Counted from the stretch's first letter, positions 38,627 through 49,341 are shown. The stretch is DNA of 64,000 nucleotides from Alphaproteobacteria bacterium (GCA_041396705.1 JAWKYB010000013.1:62001-126000), one strand, 5' to 3'. The notes: a model not told the origin generated them from the sequence alone. Program-made: numbers and translations.

Positions 38627-39279
38627 CGGCTCAGGTGCGCCAGGATGCGTTCAGCCGCCGACAGGTCGTCGGGCCGGTTGGCGTTGAAGAAGGGATCATA
38701 GGGCTCGATTGCATAGTCGATTGTCGCCAGGGGGAAGCGGGCGGTCCAAACATCGACCTTGCGCACATCTTCGTCAACGATCGCCTTACGCAGCGCCGCG
38801 CGCAGACCGACCGGCCAGAGCCCGAACACCGGATGGGCCTGCCCGCCGGAGGCGACCGTTGCGATCGCGGCGTCGCCACCCGCCACCGCATCCAGCAGCC
38901 GCGCCACCAGGTCGGTCGGCAGGAACGGCGCGTCGCCGGCGAAGCTCGCCAGCCAGGGGCAGTCCGGCGCGTGCGCGGCGGCCCAGTCCATGCCGGCGAG
39001 GATGCCGGCCAGCGGGCCGGCGAATCCCGCGATGCTGTCTGCGACCACCGGCAGACCGAAACCCGCCAAGCGCGCGGGATCCCCGTTGGCATTGAGCGCC
39101 AGCGCGCGGACCTGCGGCTGCGCGCGGGCGATCACGTGACCCAGCAACGGGCGACCGCCCAGCAGGCGCAGGCCCTTGTCGCCGCCGCCCATGCGCCGCG
39201 ACAGGCCGCCGGCGAGGATCACGCCGGCGACCGGCGGGGTGGATGTCTGCGCGGGATTTCGCACCATGAAGCCGGTCAT
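38623..39279 (-). CDS. mobA: Molybdenum cofactor guanylyltransferase
   Basis: 218 residues. Attaches GMP to molybdopterin to form the guanine dinucleotide cofactor. Nucleotide-binding signature AGVILAGGLSRRMGGGDKGLRLLGGRPLLGHV near residue 18, then ALNANGD, FAGPLAGILAGMDWA, SFAGDAPFLPTDLV (with the metal-binding D) and PFFNANRPDDL at the end: all MobA hallmarks. The first ATG (39279) and the one at 39267 are both possible; the sequence before VAGVILAGG is not conserved. Translationally coupled to the Sel1-repeat gene. Confidence 0.93.
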   Translation of the reverse strand: MTGFMVRNPAQTSTPPVAGVILAGGLSRRMGGGDKGLRLLGGRPLLGHVIARAQPQVRALALNANGDPARLAGFGLPVVADSIAGFAGPLAGILAGMDWAAAHAPDCPWLASFAGDAPFLPTDLVARLLDAVAGGDAAIATVASGGQAHPVFGLWPVGLRAALRKAIVDEDVRKVDVWTARFPLATIDYAIEPYDPFFNANRPDDLSAAERILAHLSR

Positions 39280-39367
39280 CCGCGAAGCGGCCGTCGGCTG
39301 TCAAGCCGGGCCGCTTGGCTGAGAGCGCGATCGCGGCTATGCAAGGCGGGCGTGACCAAACGACGGG

Positions 39368-39589
39368 GTGCCTGCAGCGCAATGGCCAAGAACGACGAGT
39401 GGTTCGAGCCGCTTCTACCGACGGATCATCGTATTCCTGATCGCCGTCGGCGCGGTCGTTTTCGAAGCGCTGTTCCTCGGCGAGGAGCTGTGGATGTTCC
39501 TGTTCGGCGGTCTGGCGTTGTGGGCAGGATATGACTTCTTCCTCAGCGGCAAGTACGGCCGGCGCCCGCCGAAACGACCGCAGGCGTAG
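39368..39589 (+). CDS. Small membrane protein, possibly frameshifted at its start
   Basis: 73 residues as a GTG-initiated frame: a basic turn (FYRR), two hydrophobic segments (IIVFLIAVGAVVFEALFLG; ELWMFLFGGLALWAGYDFFL) and a basic tail. An alternative start, ATG 39382, gives MAKNDEWFEP in another frame; a D/E-W-F-E-P N-terminus is common in small alphaproteobacterial membrane proteins. Joining it to FYRRIIVF needs a one- or two-base shift near 39412. Either the gene is slightly broken, or the WFEP match is chance and GTG is used. Confidence 0.5.
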   Translation: MPAAQWPRTTSGSSRFYRRIIVFLIAVGAVVFEALFLGEELWMFLFGGLALWAGYDFFLSGKYGRRPPKRPQA

Positions 39590-39694
39590 ACACGCACCCA
39601 ACTGGGCTCGTTCGGCCCGAGCCGCGGCCGGCTGGCCGGGAACGTCGCGCAATGCCATATTCGTCGCGAACGGACGATCGGCGGGCGGACTGGC

Positions 39695-40531
39695 ATGCTA
39701 ACCCCGGAGCAGCGCGCATTCTTCGAAGCCAACGGCTATCTGGTGCTTGAGCGCTTCAAGCCCGCGGCCGAGTGCGATGCCCTGCGCGCAAGGGCGGATG
39801 CGATGGTCGATGCGTTCGACCCCGACAGCGTGCGTACCGTCTTCTCGACCACCAGCCAGACCCACGCCCAGGACGCCTACTTCCTGGCGTCGGGCAGCAA
39901 CATCTCGTTCTTCTTCGAGGAAGAGGCCTTTGCCGAGGACGGCACGCTGCGCCAGCCCAAGGCGCTGTCGCTGAACAAGTTCGGCCATGCCATGCACGAC
40001 CTCGACCCGGCTTTCGACCGCTTCTCGCGCGACCCGCGGATCGCGGAGGTCGCGGCCGACCTGGGCTTCGAGGCGGCACTGCTGCTGCAATCCATGTACA
40101 TCTTCAAGCAGCCGCGGATCGGCGGCGAGGTCATTCCGCACCAGGACGGCACCTTCCTGGTCACCGAGCCGCCGCGATGCCTCGGCTTCTGGTTCGCGCT
40201 GGAGGATGCGGATCGCGACAACGGTTGCCTGTGGGCGTTGCCCGGCGGCCATCGCGACGGCCTGCGGCGACGGTTCCGCCGCGACGGAAAAGGCGGGACC
40301 ACCACCGATGTCTTCGACGACGCGCCGTTCGACCTCCGGCATGGCGTGCCGCTGGAAGTGCCGAAGGGCAGCATGGTGGTGCTGCACGGCCTGCTGCCGC
40401 ACTGGAGCGCGCCCAACCGCTCGGGCCGCTCGCGTCATGCCTATACCCTGCACGTGATCGACCCTGCCGCAGACTATCCGACCGACAACTGGCTGCAACG
40501 GCCGGTTACGCTGCCGTTGCGCGGCTTCTAG
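39695..40531 (+). CDS. Phytanoyl-CoA dioxygenase (PhyH) family protein
   Basis: 278 residues; Fe(II)/2-oxoglutarate oxygenase. It begins LTPEQRAFFEANGYLVLERFKP, the standard PhyH opening. The iron ligands are in VIPHQDGTFL (H-x-D) and LLPHWSAPNRSGRSRHAYTLHV (second His and the co-substrate Arg). FWFALEDADRDNGCLWALPGGH is also conserved. This is the form closest to human PHYHD1-like proteins rather than the shorter version at 24445. No operon partner; it converges with the histidine kinase gene 36 bases away. Confidence 0.9.
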   Translation: MLTPEQRAFFEANGYLVLERFKPAAECDALRARADAMVDAFDPDSVRTVFSTTSQTHAQDAYFLASGSNISFFFEEEAFAEDGTLRQPKALSLNKFGHAMHDLDPAFDRFSRDPRIAEVAADLGFEAALLLQSMYIFKQPRIGGEVIPHQDGTFLVTEPPRCLGFWFALEDADRDNGCLWALPGGHRDGLRRRFRRDGKGGTTTDVFDDAPFDLRHGVPLEVPKGSMVVLHGLLPHWSAPNRSGRSRHAYTLHVIDPAADYPTDNWLQRPVTLPLRGF

Positions 40532-40538
40532 ATCGAGT

Positions 40539-40561
40539 GCCGATCGGCTTTTTGAGAGCCG
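40539..40561. terminator. Possible bidirectional terminator between convergent genes
   Basis: The 36-base gap contains GCCGATCGGC followed by TTTTT, and alternatively CGGCT-TTTTGAG-AGCCG. Either can form a short stem; both are weak. Confidence 0.35.
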
Positions 40562-40567
40562 CTCCGC

Positions 40568-42493
40568 TCAGCCGCGCTGGGCGTGGACCAGCCGCAGATT
40601 GCCGGCGGCCGCCGCGGCCGGCTGGCGCGGCTCGTCGCCCGCTGCGACGGCACGGTCGGCTTCCGACGGGCGGGCCGGCGTGGCGGCGGGCAATGTCAGC
40701 ACCCGGTCGAGCGGCCAGCGGATGGTCACCGTCGTGCCGACGCCCTCGGCGCTGTCGATCTTCAGGCTGGCGCCATGCAGGTCGAGGATCTTGGAGACGA
40801 TCGACAGACCCAGCCCCGAACCGGGCTGGCTGCGCACATAGGAGCTCTCGCCGCGCTTGAACGGCTGCAGCATCGCGCCGACCTGGCCGGACGGAATGCC
40901 GATGCCGTTGTCGGCGATGGCGATGCTGAGCCCCGCCGCCGGGTCGAGCGCGGTGGTCACCGTGATCCGGCCGGCCGGGCCGCGGGTGAACTTGACGGCG
41001 TTGTTCAGCAGGTTGATCAGCACCTGGGCGAACTGCCGCTGGTCGCCGTACAGCGTCACCCGGCAGTCCGGATGCTCGGCCATGACCCTGATGCCCTTGG
41101 CCAGCGCGTCGGTGCGGACCAGGTTGATCGCGTCGTCGATGGCGCGGTCCAGCGCGAACTGGCCCTCGTGCGCCTCGATCGCGCCGTTCTCGATGCTGGA
41201 GACGTCCATCACGTCGGCAATCAGGTCGCGCAGGTGCAGCGCGCTGGCGTGGATGTGGCCGATATACTCCTGCTGGCGCTCCGCCGAGATCTGCCCGAAC
41301 ACGCCGTGCCCGAGCGCGTCCGAAAAGCCGACGATGGCATTCAACGGCGTGCGCAGCTCGTGGCTCATATTGGCCAGGAACTCGGTCTTGGCGCGATTGG
41401 CATGTTCCGCCCGCTGCTGTGCCTGGATCACCTTCTCGGCGGCGTCGCCGATCCGCGCCAGCATGCTGTTGAACGACGTCGCCAGCGCCCGCATCTCCGA
41501 CGGCGCGTACCACGCCAGCGGCGCCAGGCGCGCCGACGGTTGCGCGGTGTCGATCGAGCGCGTGATCGCCAGCAGCTGGCGGATCGGCTTGGCCAGCAGG
41601 CCGGACAGCACCCAGCTGACCAGCAGCGCGACCACCATGCCGAGCGCGAGCACGCTGAGCCCGGTGCTGCGCAGCGCACCGACCTCGCTCTCCAGCTCGG
41701 CGATCGGCTGCGGCACCATCACGCCCCAGCCGCTGACCGCGCCGGCGGTATAGCCGGCAATCATGTCCGCCTGCATGGCCGGGGAATAGAAGGTCGTGGC
41801 GCCGGACTCGCCGGCCAGCATGTGCTGCACCACGTTCAGGCCGGACAAATCGCGCGTCTCGCGGACCCAGGCGGCGTTCGGGTGCGCCAGCACATGGCCG
41901 AACTGGTCGACGATGGCGGCATGGCCGCGCTCGCCGAAGCTGATCTGCGCCGCCAGCTCGGTGAAGTAGGTGGTCTGCAGCGCGCCGACGGCGAGCAGGT
42001 CGCCGGTCTGCCGGACGATGTAGATCAGGGGCGACCCGTCGGGGCCTGCCATCACGCCGCTCAGCGCGGTCTCGCCGCCTTCCGCCATGGTGCGGAACAT
42101 CGACAGGCGCTCGACCGGCACCACGTCGGGGCAGGTCAGCATGTCGTGGATGAAGCTGGCGACGACGCGGCCGCTGTCCGGCTCGACCAGGCAGACGTGC
42201 CGAAAATGCATCTCCACCAGCAGCGGCTCGACGTCGAGGATCGCGTCGCCCGCGGCGATGTTGGCACTCAGCAGGTTGAAGACGGTGTTGACGTCCGTGT
42301 AGTAGCGGTCCAGCGCGACGCCGAGATTGCGGGCGATCAGCAAGTGCGCCCGGGCCACGTAGTTCAGGTCTTCGTCGATCGCGCGGGAGAACGGCCAGAA
42401 CCAGAAGATCAGCAGCGGGATGACCGTCACCAGGGTCAGCGCGCCGAATATGAGCCGTCGAACGCTGAGGTAGCTGTGCGGTAAGCGCGTCAT
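40568..42493 (-). CDS. Membrane sensor histidine kinase
   Basis: 641 residues. Two membrane segments (about 13-33 and 277-299) enclose a 240-residue periplasmic region that looks like a double-Cache sensor (FRHVCLVEPDSGRVVASFIHD; GHAAIVDQFGHVLAHPNAAW). HAMP follows (about 300-350), then the dimerisation domain with the phospho-acceptor H378 in NMSHELRTPLNAIVGFSDAL, and the ATPase domain with INLLNNAVKFT (N box), IADNGIGIP (G1) and GSGLGLSIV (G2). An Ala/Pro-rich tail ends the protein. No response regulator is adjacent, so it is an orphan kinase. A CtrA-type box lies 85-99 bases upstream. Confidence 0.93.
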   Translation of the reverse strand: MTRLPHSYLSVRRLIFGALTLVTVIPLLIFWFWPFSRAIDEDLNYVARAHLLIARNLGVALDRYYTDVNTVFNLLSANIAAGDAILDVEPLLVEMHFRHVCLVEPDSGRVVASFIHDMLTCPDVVPVERLSMFRTMAEGGETALSGVMAGPDGSPLIYIVRQTGDLLAVGALQTTYFTELAAQISFGERGHAAIVDQFGHVLAHPNAAWVRETRDLSGLNVVQHMLAGESGATTFYSPAMQADMIAGYTAGAVSGWGVMVPQPIAELESEVGALRSTGLSVLALGMVVALLVSWVLSGLLAKPIRQLLAITRSIDTAQPSARLAPLAWYAPSEMRALATSFNSMLARIGDAAEKVIQAQQRAEHANRAKTEFLANMSHELRTPLNAIVGFSDALGHGVFGQISAERQQEYIGHIHASALHLRDLIADVMDVSSIENGAIEAHEGQFALDRAIDDAINLVRTDALAKGIRVMAEHPDCRVTLYGDQRQFAQVLINLLNNAVKFTRGPAGRITVTTALDPAAGLSIAIADNGIGIPSGQVGAMLQPFKRGESSYVRSQPGSGLGLSIVSKILDLHGASLKIDSAEGVGTTVTIRWPLDRVLTLPAATPARPSEADRAVAAGDEPRQPAAAAAGNLRLVHAQRG

Positions 42494-42577
42494 GGCCCGT
42501 TGCTCCAGCCTGCCGGCTCCAAGGCATTGGCCGCGGCGCCAGGCGGCGCCGCTCGGACCATCAGACGGCCCGTTTGG

Positions 42578-42592
42578 TTAACACGATCTTAA
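42578..42592. promoter_or_regulatory. CtrA-binding box TTAA-N7-TTAAC
   Basis: TTAA (42578-42581), seven bases CACGATC, then TTAAC (42589-42593) match the full consensus of the alphaproteobacterial cell-cycle regulator CtrA. With the preceding G the site is GTTAA-N7-TTAAC, so both strands fit. It lies about 85 bases upstream of the histidine kinase start in the only A/T-richer part of this gap. Confidence 0.7.
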
Positions 42593-42764
42593 CGTCACGG
42601 TAATTCGAACAATTCGCCGGTCGCTGCGCAGTAATCGGCAAGTCGGCCGCATCACGTTACCGCGAAGTAATGGGTGCATCGCCCGGGCCGACACGCCGGC
42701 CCGGCCAGGCCGGCCGGCAGTCGACTTGGCGCGCGCCGAACGGCGGATGGTTGACTGGCCGGTT

Positions 42765-44642
42765 CTACTCGGTGGCGGGTTCGCTGCCGTCAGCGGATGC
42801 GGCGCTGCCATCCGGCTCCTCCGCAACCTCGCCACCCGCCTCGTCGACAGGCTCGTCCGGCGCCGGGTCCGGCGCATCGGGTTCCTCTGCGGCCGGCTGG
42901 ACCGGCAGCCGCTCGGCCTGGGCGACCGCGTCGGCGTCGCATCGCTCGGCGGACGGGGATGCGCTCACCCCGTTGTCGGCCAGGAACGCGAGCAGGGAAT
43001 CGGTCGCGATGGCATAGGAAACGTGGCCGACCTCCTGCGCATCGACGTTGATGAAGGTGTTGATGCCAACCACGCGTCCGCAGCGGTCGACCAGCGGCCC
43101 GCCGCTGTTGCCGCTGGAGATCACTGCGGTGTGGGCGACCACCGGCAGCCCGCCGTTGAGCGTCTGGATCACGCTGACCTCGCCGCTGGTGATGGCCAGG
43201 TCGGGCATCGCGCTGAGGTCGCCGCGCAGCAGCAGGTTCATGTTCTGGTCGTTGAGCACGATCAGTGCGGGAAAGCCGGCGGAAACCACGCTGTCCAGCT
43301 TGCGCACCGCCGTGGTGAAGCGCAGCACCGGCACGTCGGCCGCACCCGGCACCCGCAGCAGGGCGAAGTCGGGCGTGCCCGGATCGCTGGTGCTGGTGCG
43401 GGCGACCAGCTCGGCCTGCACCAGCCGGCCGAGCGCCGCACTGGTGACGAAGATCTCGTTGGGCCGCGCCGCGGCCACGACATGGCTGTTGGTCGCCAGC
43501 AGGCCCGGGGCGACGAAGAACGCGGTGCCCATTTCCAGCCCGCTGCCGCCCGGCGTGGTGATCACCAGCGCGGTCGCCGCCTCCAGCAGGTCGACCAGCG
43601 TGCCCTCGTGGTTCGGGGCCGCCGCGCCCTGCTCCGGCGCGACCGGCGTCGTCGTCACCGGCGGGCCGAGCGGATCCGCAATGGTGCAGACATCGTCCTC
43701 CAGCGCGGTCCGGAGCCGCGCGATCTGGTCCTCGAGCTGGTCGTTGACCGCCTGCTGCACGGCCAGCAGCTCGTCGACCTGCTCCGCGTCGAGCGTGTCG
43801 GCATCGGCGCCGGCGTCCGCGCCCTGCCCGGCGTCGGCCGCGGGCTGCGGCGCCGTCGGCGGCGTCGCATCGGCCACGGCCACGGGATCCTTGTCGAGCT
43901 CGCGGAACACCAGCCAGGCGACCACGCCGACCAGCAGCAGCGCGGCAATGCTGAACGCCCAGAACCACGGCTGGCCGTACCAGGGCCGGCGACCGTCGCC
44001 CGGCGGAGGCGGCGGCATCGCGCCGCCAACGCCACCGCCGGTGGCCGCCGCCGCAATGCCGGCGCTGGCGCCGACTCCCGCCGCGGCGGCGCCCGCCACC
44101 ACGGCCGGGCGGCGGATCCCGCCGGTGGACACCGGCCGTTTCGGCCGGTCGGCATCGAAGAAACGGCCCAGGGTGGCGCGGAAATGGCGCTGCTGCGCCT
44201 CAGGATCGTTGCCGACCGCGGCCGGCACGAAGCCCCAGTTGGTCAGCACCGGCTCGCCGTCGATCACGTAGATGTCGTTCTCGCCCGGCAGCATCGCGGC
44301 CTGGCGCAGCAGCGGCCCCATCTCCGGGTCGCGGAAATAACGGCCGATCTTGGTCAGCCGGTCGCCGAGCGCGGCCTCCGCCGCCGCGCGGCGCGGCCCT
44401 TCCAGCTCGGCCAGGCTGACCACGTCGCCGCGCTGGCCCGAATACCACGAGATCTTGTCCGACATCCCGCCGTCTTCGCGCGCCATCACCGGCTCGGCGA
44501 ACAGGGCGCCGGCCTCCGGGCCCAGCTTGGCGGTCAGGAAGTCGCGGATTCGGCCATGGGCACGCACCACCGGCGCACCGGAGGCGCTGAGCGCATGGAA
44601 GTCGTTGGTCGAGGTCTTGCGGATGAAGCGGGGGTCGGCCAT
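42765..44642 (-). CDS. Membrane-anchored trypsin-like serine protease with unknown N-terminal domain
   Basis: 625 residues from ATG 44642 (a TTG two codons upstream is less likely). Residues 1 to about 150 form a cytoplasmic domain I do not know (ISWYSGQRGDVVSLAELEG, IYVIDGEPVLTNWGFVP). Gly/Ala- and Pro-rich linkers lead to one membrane helix (WFWAFSIAALLLVGVVAWLVF, about 228-248). A periplasmic coiled segment and a chymotrypsin-fold domain follow, with triad His in ATNSHVVAA, Asp in PDFALLRV and Ser in SSGNSGGPLVDRCG. The last 60 residues are Glu/Ala/Pro-rich. It is S1C-like but has no PDZ domain. The N-terminal domain may sense or hold a cytosolic partner. Confidence 0.85.
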   Translation of the reverse strand: MADPRFIRKTSTNDFHALSASGAPVVRAHGRIRDFLTAKLGPEAGALFAEPVMAREDGGMSDKISWYSGQRGDVVSLAELEGPRRAAAEAALGDRLTKIGRYFRDPEMGPLLRQAAMLPGENDIYVIDGEPVLTNWGFVPAAVGNDPEAQQRHFRATLGRFFDADRPKRPVSTGGIRRPAVVAGAAAAGVGASAGIAAAATGGGVGGAMPPPPPGDGRRPWYGQPWFWAFSIAALLLVGVVAWLVFRELDKDPVAVADATPPTAPQPAADAGQGADAGADADTLDAEQVDELLAVQQAVNDQLEDQIARLRTALEDDVCTIADPLGPPVTTTPVAPEQGAAAPNHEGTLVDLLEAATALVITTPGGSGLEMGTAFFVAPGLLATNSHVVAAARPNEIFVTSAALGRLVQAELVARTSTSDPGTPDFALLRVPGAADVPVLRFTTAVRKLDSVVSAGFPALIVLNDQNMNLLLRGDLSAMPDLAITSGEVSVIQTLNGGLPVVAHTAVISSGNSGGPLVDRCGRVVGINTFINVDAQEVGHVSYAIATDSLLAFLADNGVSASPSAERCDADAVAQAERLPVQPAAEEPDAPDPAPDEPVDEAGGEVAEEPDGSAASADGSEPATE

Positions 44643-44821
44643 TCGCAACTCTAGCTGTCGGGCGCCGGATACGCCAATGGGCCGAGATTAGCCAGGAATA
44701 TGGTCGCAATGAGGCGCCGCCGGAGCACCGCACGCCAGGACCGGGCGAGCCGTTTGACAGTCGCCGCCCACCCGCACAATGTGCCGGCAAACCCAGCAGC
44801 AGAAACGCCGGAGGACGCAGC

Positions 44822-46591
<1,770 letters not shown>

Positions 46592-46606
46592 CCGATTGAG
46601 GCGCGG

Positions 46607-48304
46607 TCAGCGCGCCGCGCTCTGCTGCAGGCGGCCGCGGTAGCGCACGACGCGGCCAATCAGCGGCAGCGCGATTTCCACGTCGAAGGCGAAGCGGCCG
46701 TCCTCGACCGCCTCGAAGGCGTCGCCGCGCGGCACCAGCGCGCGCGGCATCGGCAGGCCGCACAGGGTCCAGCGGCACGGGACCAGGCGCAGCCTGCCGG
46801 TCTCGACCACCGGCGCAAGGCCGAAGGCGAACGGACCGAAGCGCTCGACCACCAGCCGTTCGAAGCGGCCGGTGCCGGCTTCCTGGGTGCTGGCGAAACG
46901 GCGGCCGGCGAAGTCGCGGCGCCAGGTCTCCCGGCCGTTCGCGGCCGCGATCTCGACGCGCACCGGTACATCGACGCCGGCGCGCGGAAAGCGGAACAGC
47001 GCGGCGACCAGCCGGGCCAGCGGGTTGCGGCCGCGCTCGACCGTGGCAAGGCCCGTCGCGGCCATCAGCGGCCCGGCCTCGTGCAGGGCGCGGACCGGCG
47101 CCGGCAGCGCCGCCCAGGCATCGCCGAGCAACCGCGGATAGAGCGGCAACGCTTGCGTTCCCGGCCCGTCGTCGCGGACTCCGCCGAAGATCCGGCGGCC
47201 GGCGAACAACGGCGCGTAGTCCGCCAGCTCCAGTTCGTCGGTTGCCGGCCGCGCGCCCGGCGCCGGCGTGACGCCGTCGAGGATGCGCCGGACCAGGGCG
47301 GCCACGGCCATCGACGGGATCATCGGACCGTCGGCGCCCTCGGCCAGCAGGTGCCAGGATCGCCGCATCGTCTCGCCCTGCACGGTCCGACCCTCGATGG
47401 CGACGAACATGCCGCTGCGGTGCGGGCCCCAGCCGAGCGCATCGCTCGCGAAGTGGAACAGCGGTGCCAGCGGCTGCAGCGACGGCAGCAGCCGCAGCCG
47501 CACCAGCCAGGCGAGCGCGCTCAGCCCGCGATGCAGGATCTCCGGCGTCGGCCCCGCGCCGGCCCAGGTGTCGCGCAGCGCCGGCCGTTGCGCAGGCAGC
47601 AGCCGCAGATCCGGCTCGTCGACCAGCGTGAAGCGGATGCTGGCCAGTGGCCGGACCCCGGGCGGCGCGACCGTGAATCGCCGCGCCTCGATCAGACCGA
47701 AGCCGCGCGACGGGCGTCCGTCGCGAAGCCGCGATACCGGGCGGCCGGCATAGCTGGCGATCGCGCGGATGACGCCGAGGCCCAGCCGCGCGCGCGGCGA
47801 CGGCGCGATGCCGGTCGCGAAACGCTCCACCGTCGCCAGGTCGCCGCTGAGCCGGCGGACGGCCGCGAAGCTCAGCACCGGATAGCTGCTGACGCCCGAC
47901 AGCGCGAACAGCCCGCGCCGCTTCGCCGTGTCGTCGAGCGCAACGATACCGGCGACGAAATCGGAACCGTCGGCGAGGTCCATGTAGCTCGCGCCGGCCG
48001 CCAACGCCGCACGCGCCACCCGGTAGGGGTCGGCGCCATAGGCCTGGAAGGGTCCGCTGGCGTCGACCACGATGTCCGGGCGCAGCGCGGCGATCCGGGC
48101 TTCGACGTCTCCGTTGCGGTCGAAAGCGCACGGCTCCAGCCTGGCCGCAGCCGCCAGGCCGGCGCAGAAGGTCACGGCCTTCTCGCGCGAGCGGCCGGCG
48201 ACCAGCAGGGTCAGTCCGGCGCGGTCGGCCAGCAGCGCGGCGAGCCGACCGCCGAAGGCGCCATAGCCGCCGATGATCAGCACCCTGAGCCGCGTGTCGG
48301 TCAC
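46607..48304 (-). CDS. Saccharopine dehydrogenase-like protein with DUF4166-type C-terminus
   Basis: 565 residues from the GTG at 48304; the frame continues to an ATG at 48346, but the additional 14 residues are not family-like. The N-terminal Rossmann domain starts VLIIGGYGAFGGRLAALLADR and continues with DIVVDASGPFQAYG, as in saccharopine dehydrogenase-like NADP proteins. The C-terminal part (about 370-565, YPRLLGDAWAALPAPVRALHEAG through RFGPFAFGLAPVVETGRLRLVPCRWTLCGLPMPRALVP) matches the DUF4166 type often fused to it. Its reaction is unknown. It converges on the dehydratase gene with 15 bases between. Confidence 0.82.
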   Translation of the reverse strand: MTDTRLRVLIIGGYGAFGGRLAALLADRAGLTLLVAGRSREKAVTFCAGLAAAARLEPCAFDRNGDVEARIAALRPDIVVDASGPFQAYGADPYRVARAALAAGASYMDLADGSDFVAGIVALDDTAKRRGLFALSGVSSYPVLSFAAVRRLSGDLATVERFATGIAPSPRARLGLGVIRAIASYAGRPVSRLRDGRPSRGFGLIEARRFTVAPPGVRPLASIRFTLVDEPDLRLLPAQRPALRDTWAGAGPTPEILHRGLSALAWLVRLRLLPSLQPLAPLFHFASDALGWGPHRSGMFVAIEGRTVQGETMRRSWHLLAEGADGPMIPSMAVAALVRRILDGVTPAPGARPATDELELADYAPLFAGRRIFGGVRDDGPGTQALPLYPRLLGDAWAALPAPVRALHEAGPLMAATGLATVERGRNPLARLVAALFRFPRAGVDVPVRVEIAAANGRETWRRDFAGRRFASTQEAGTGRFERLVVERFGPFAFGLAPVVETGRLRLVPCRWTLCGLPMPRALVPRGDAFEAVEDGRFAFDVEIALPLIGRVVRYRGRLQQSAAR

Positions 48305-48364
48305 GCCCGCACCATGCACCGGCCCGCCACCCTCGTGCCAGGGCATTGCGGGGCGTCCGCCGGC

Positions 48365-48598
48365 TTAGCGACCGGCGGCGACGGCGGCACAGCGCAGGGC
48401 ACCGGAGCCGATATCGCGGTCGATCGCGGCCTGCACGTCCGGCGGCATCGCGCTCCAGCGCGACCGGGCCAGCCCGCTGACGTCATAGGCCGCCGCCATG
48501 CCGGTGCGCTCCACACAGCCGGCGGTCGCCGCCGGTCCGAGCAGCTGCATGCCGGCCAGCGCCAGCACCAGCGCCGCGAGCACGAGAACATAGCGCAT
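48365..48598 (-). CDS. Small exported protein under likely TetR control
   Basis: 77 residues from ATG 48598. A signal peptide MRYVLVLAALVLALAGMQLLGPAATA is followed by about 50 residues with two Cys (GCVERTG; LRCAAVAAG) that may be disulphide-linked after export. I know no family. The promoter region holds two TGAAC-N3-GTTCA palindromes 25-37 and 57-69 bases upstream of the start, and the TetR gene precedes it on the same strand, so it is probably the regulated target. It ends 60 bases before the saccharopine-dehydrogenase-like gene begins. Confidence 0.65.
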   Translation of the reverse strand: MRYVLVLAALVLALAGMQLLGPAATAGCVERTGMAAAYDVSGLARSRWSAMPPDVQAAIDRDIGSGALRCAAVAAGR

Positions 48599-48622
48599 GA
48601 TCCCCAACTCCGAACGAAAAAC

Positions 48623-48635
48623 TGAACGTCGTTCA
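48623..48635. promoter_or_regulatory. TetR-type operator, proximal copy
   Basis: TGAACGTCGTTCA is palindromic except for the central base. It is 25-37 bases upstream of the small exported protein gene, in the expected core promoter. Confidence 0.75.
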
Positions 48636-48654
48636 TTTTAACATGGGGATCAAA

Positions 48655-48667
48655 TGAACGATGTTCA
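48655..48667. promoter_or_regulatory. TetR-type operator, distal copy
   Basis: TGAACGATGTTCA shares the arms TGAAC/GTTCA with the proximal site. Centres are 32 bases apart, about three helical turns, so dimers would bind the same DNA face. Confidence 0.75.
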
Positions 48668-48697
48668 ATACGAAGCCGCTTACTGGGAAAGGCGGAC

Positions 48698-49300
48698 TCA
48701 GGCGCGGCGCGGCGCAGCCAGCCCGGCGAGATAGGTCCGGATCAGCGTCTCGATCTGGGCCTCGATGGTGTCGTTGCGATGCTTGCCGCCCTGCATCGCG
48801 ATGATGGTGATGCCGTGCAGGGCGCTCCACAACACGCGGGCATGTTCGGCGCGCGCCGCCTCCTCGCCGGCGGGAAAGAAGCTGGCGATGGCATCCTCGG
48901 CCAACCGCAGCAGACGCTCGACCTTCTCGCCATACCATTCGGCGATCGGCAGCTCGGCTACCGAAGGCGCCTCGATCACCGCGCTCCAGCGTCCGGGATG
49001 GCGGGCGATGAAGGCGACGTAACGGCGGGCCAGCTCGCGCAGCCGGTCGTGCGCGGCGCGCCCGAGCGACCCCGCGCTCAGGTCGTCGTAGAGCGCGTCC
49101 AGCGTCTCGGCATTGGCGCGCGCCACCAGCTCGTCGAGATTGCCGTAGATGTTGTAGATGGTACCGACCGCATAGCCCATGCGGTCGGCCACGGCGCGGG
49201 CGGTGATGGCGCGCAGCCCGCCCTCCTCGGCCAGTTCGCGCACTGCAGCCAGCGCGAGCGCCCGCTTCTCCTCCAGACTATGGTCAGACCGGCGCGCCAT
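48698..49300 (-). CDS. TetR-family transcriptional regulator
   Basis: 200 residues. N-terminal helix-turn-helix LAEEGGLRAITARAVADRMGYAVGTIYNIYGNLDELVARA (about 20-65) and a ligand-binding domain of the WHG type (YVAFIARHPGRWSAVIEAP; VLWSALHGITIIAMQGGK). It should act as a repressor released by a small hydrophobic ligand. Candidate sites flank it: TTACGCGCCGCGTAA at 49342-49356, just before its own start, and the TGAAC-N3-GTTCA pair downstream in front of the small exported protein gene. The MATE efflux gene at 49370 is the next gene upstream on the same strand. Confidence 0.92.
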   Translation of the reverse strand: MARRSDHSLEEKRALALAAVRELAEEGGLRAITARAVADRMGYAVGTIYNIYGNLDELVARANAETLDALYDDLSAGSLGRAAHDRLRELARRYVAFIARHPGRWSAVIEAPSVAELPIAEWYGEKVERLLRLAEDAIASFFPAGEEAARAEHARVLWSALHGITIIAMQGGKHRNDTIEAQIETLIRTYLAGLAAPRRA

Positions 49301-49341
49301 CGCGGTTCCTTCGCTGCTGCCGGACGATCTTAGCCGAATTG

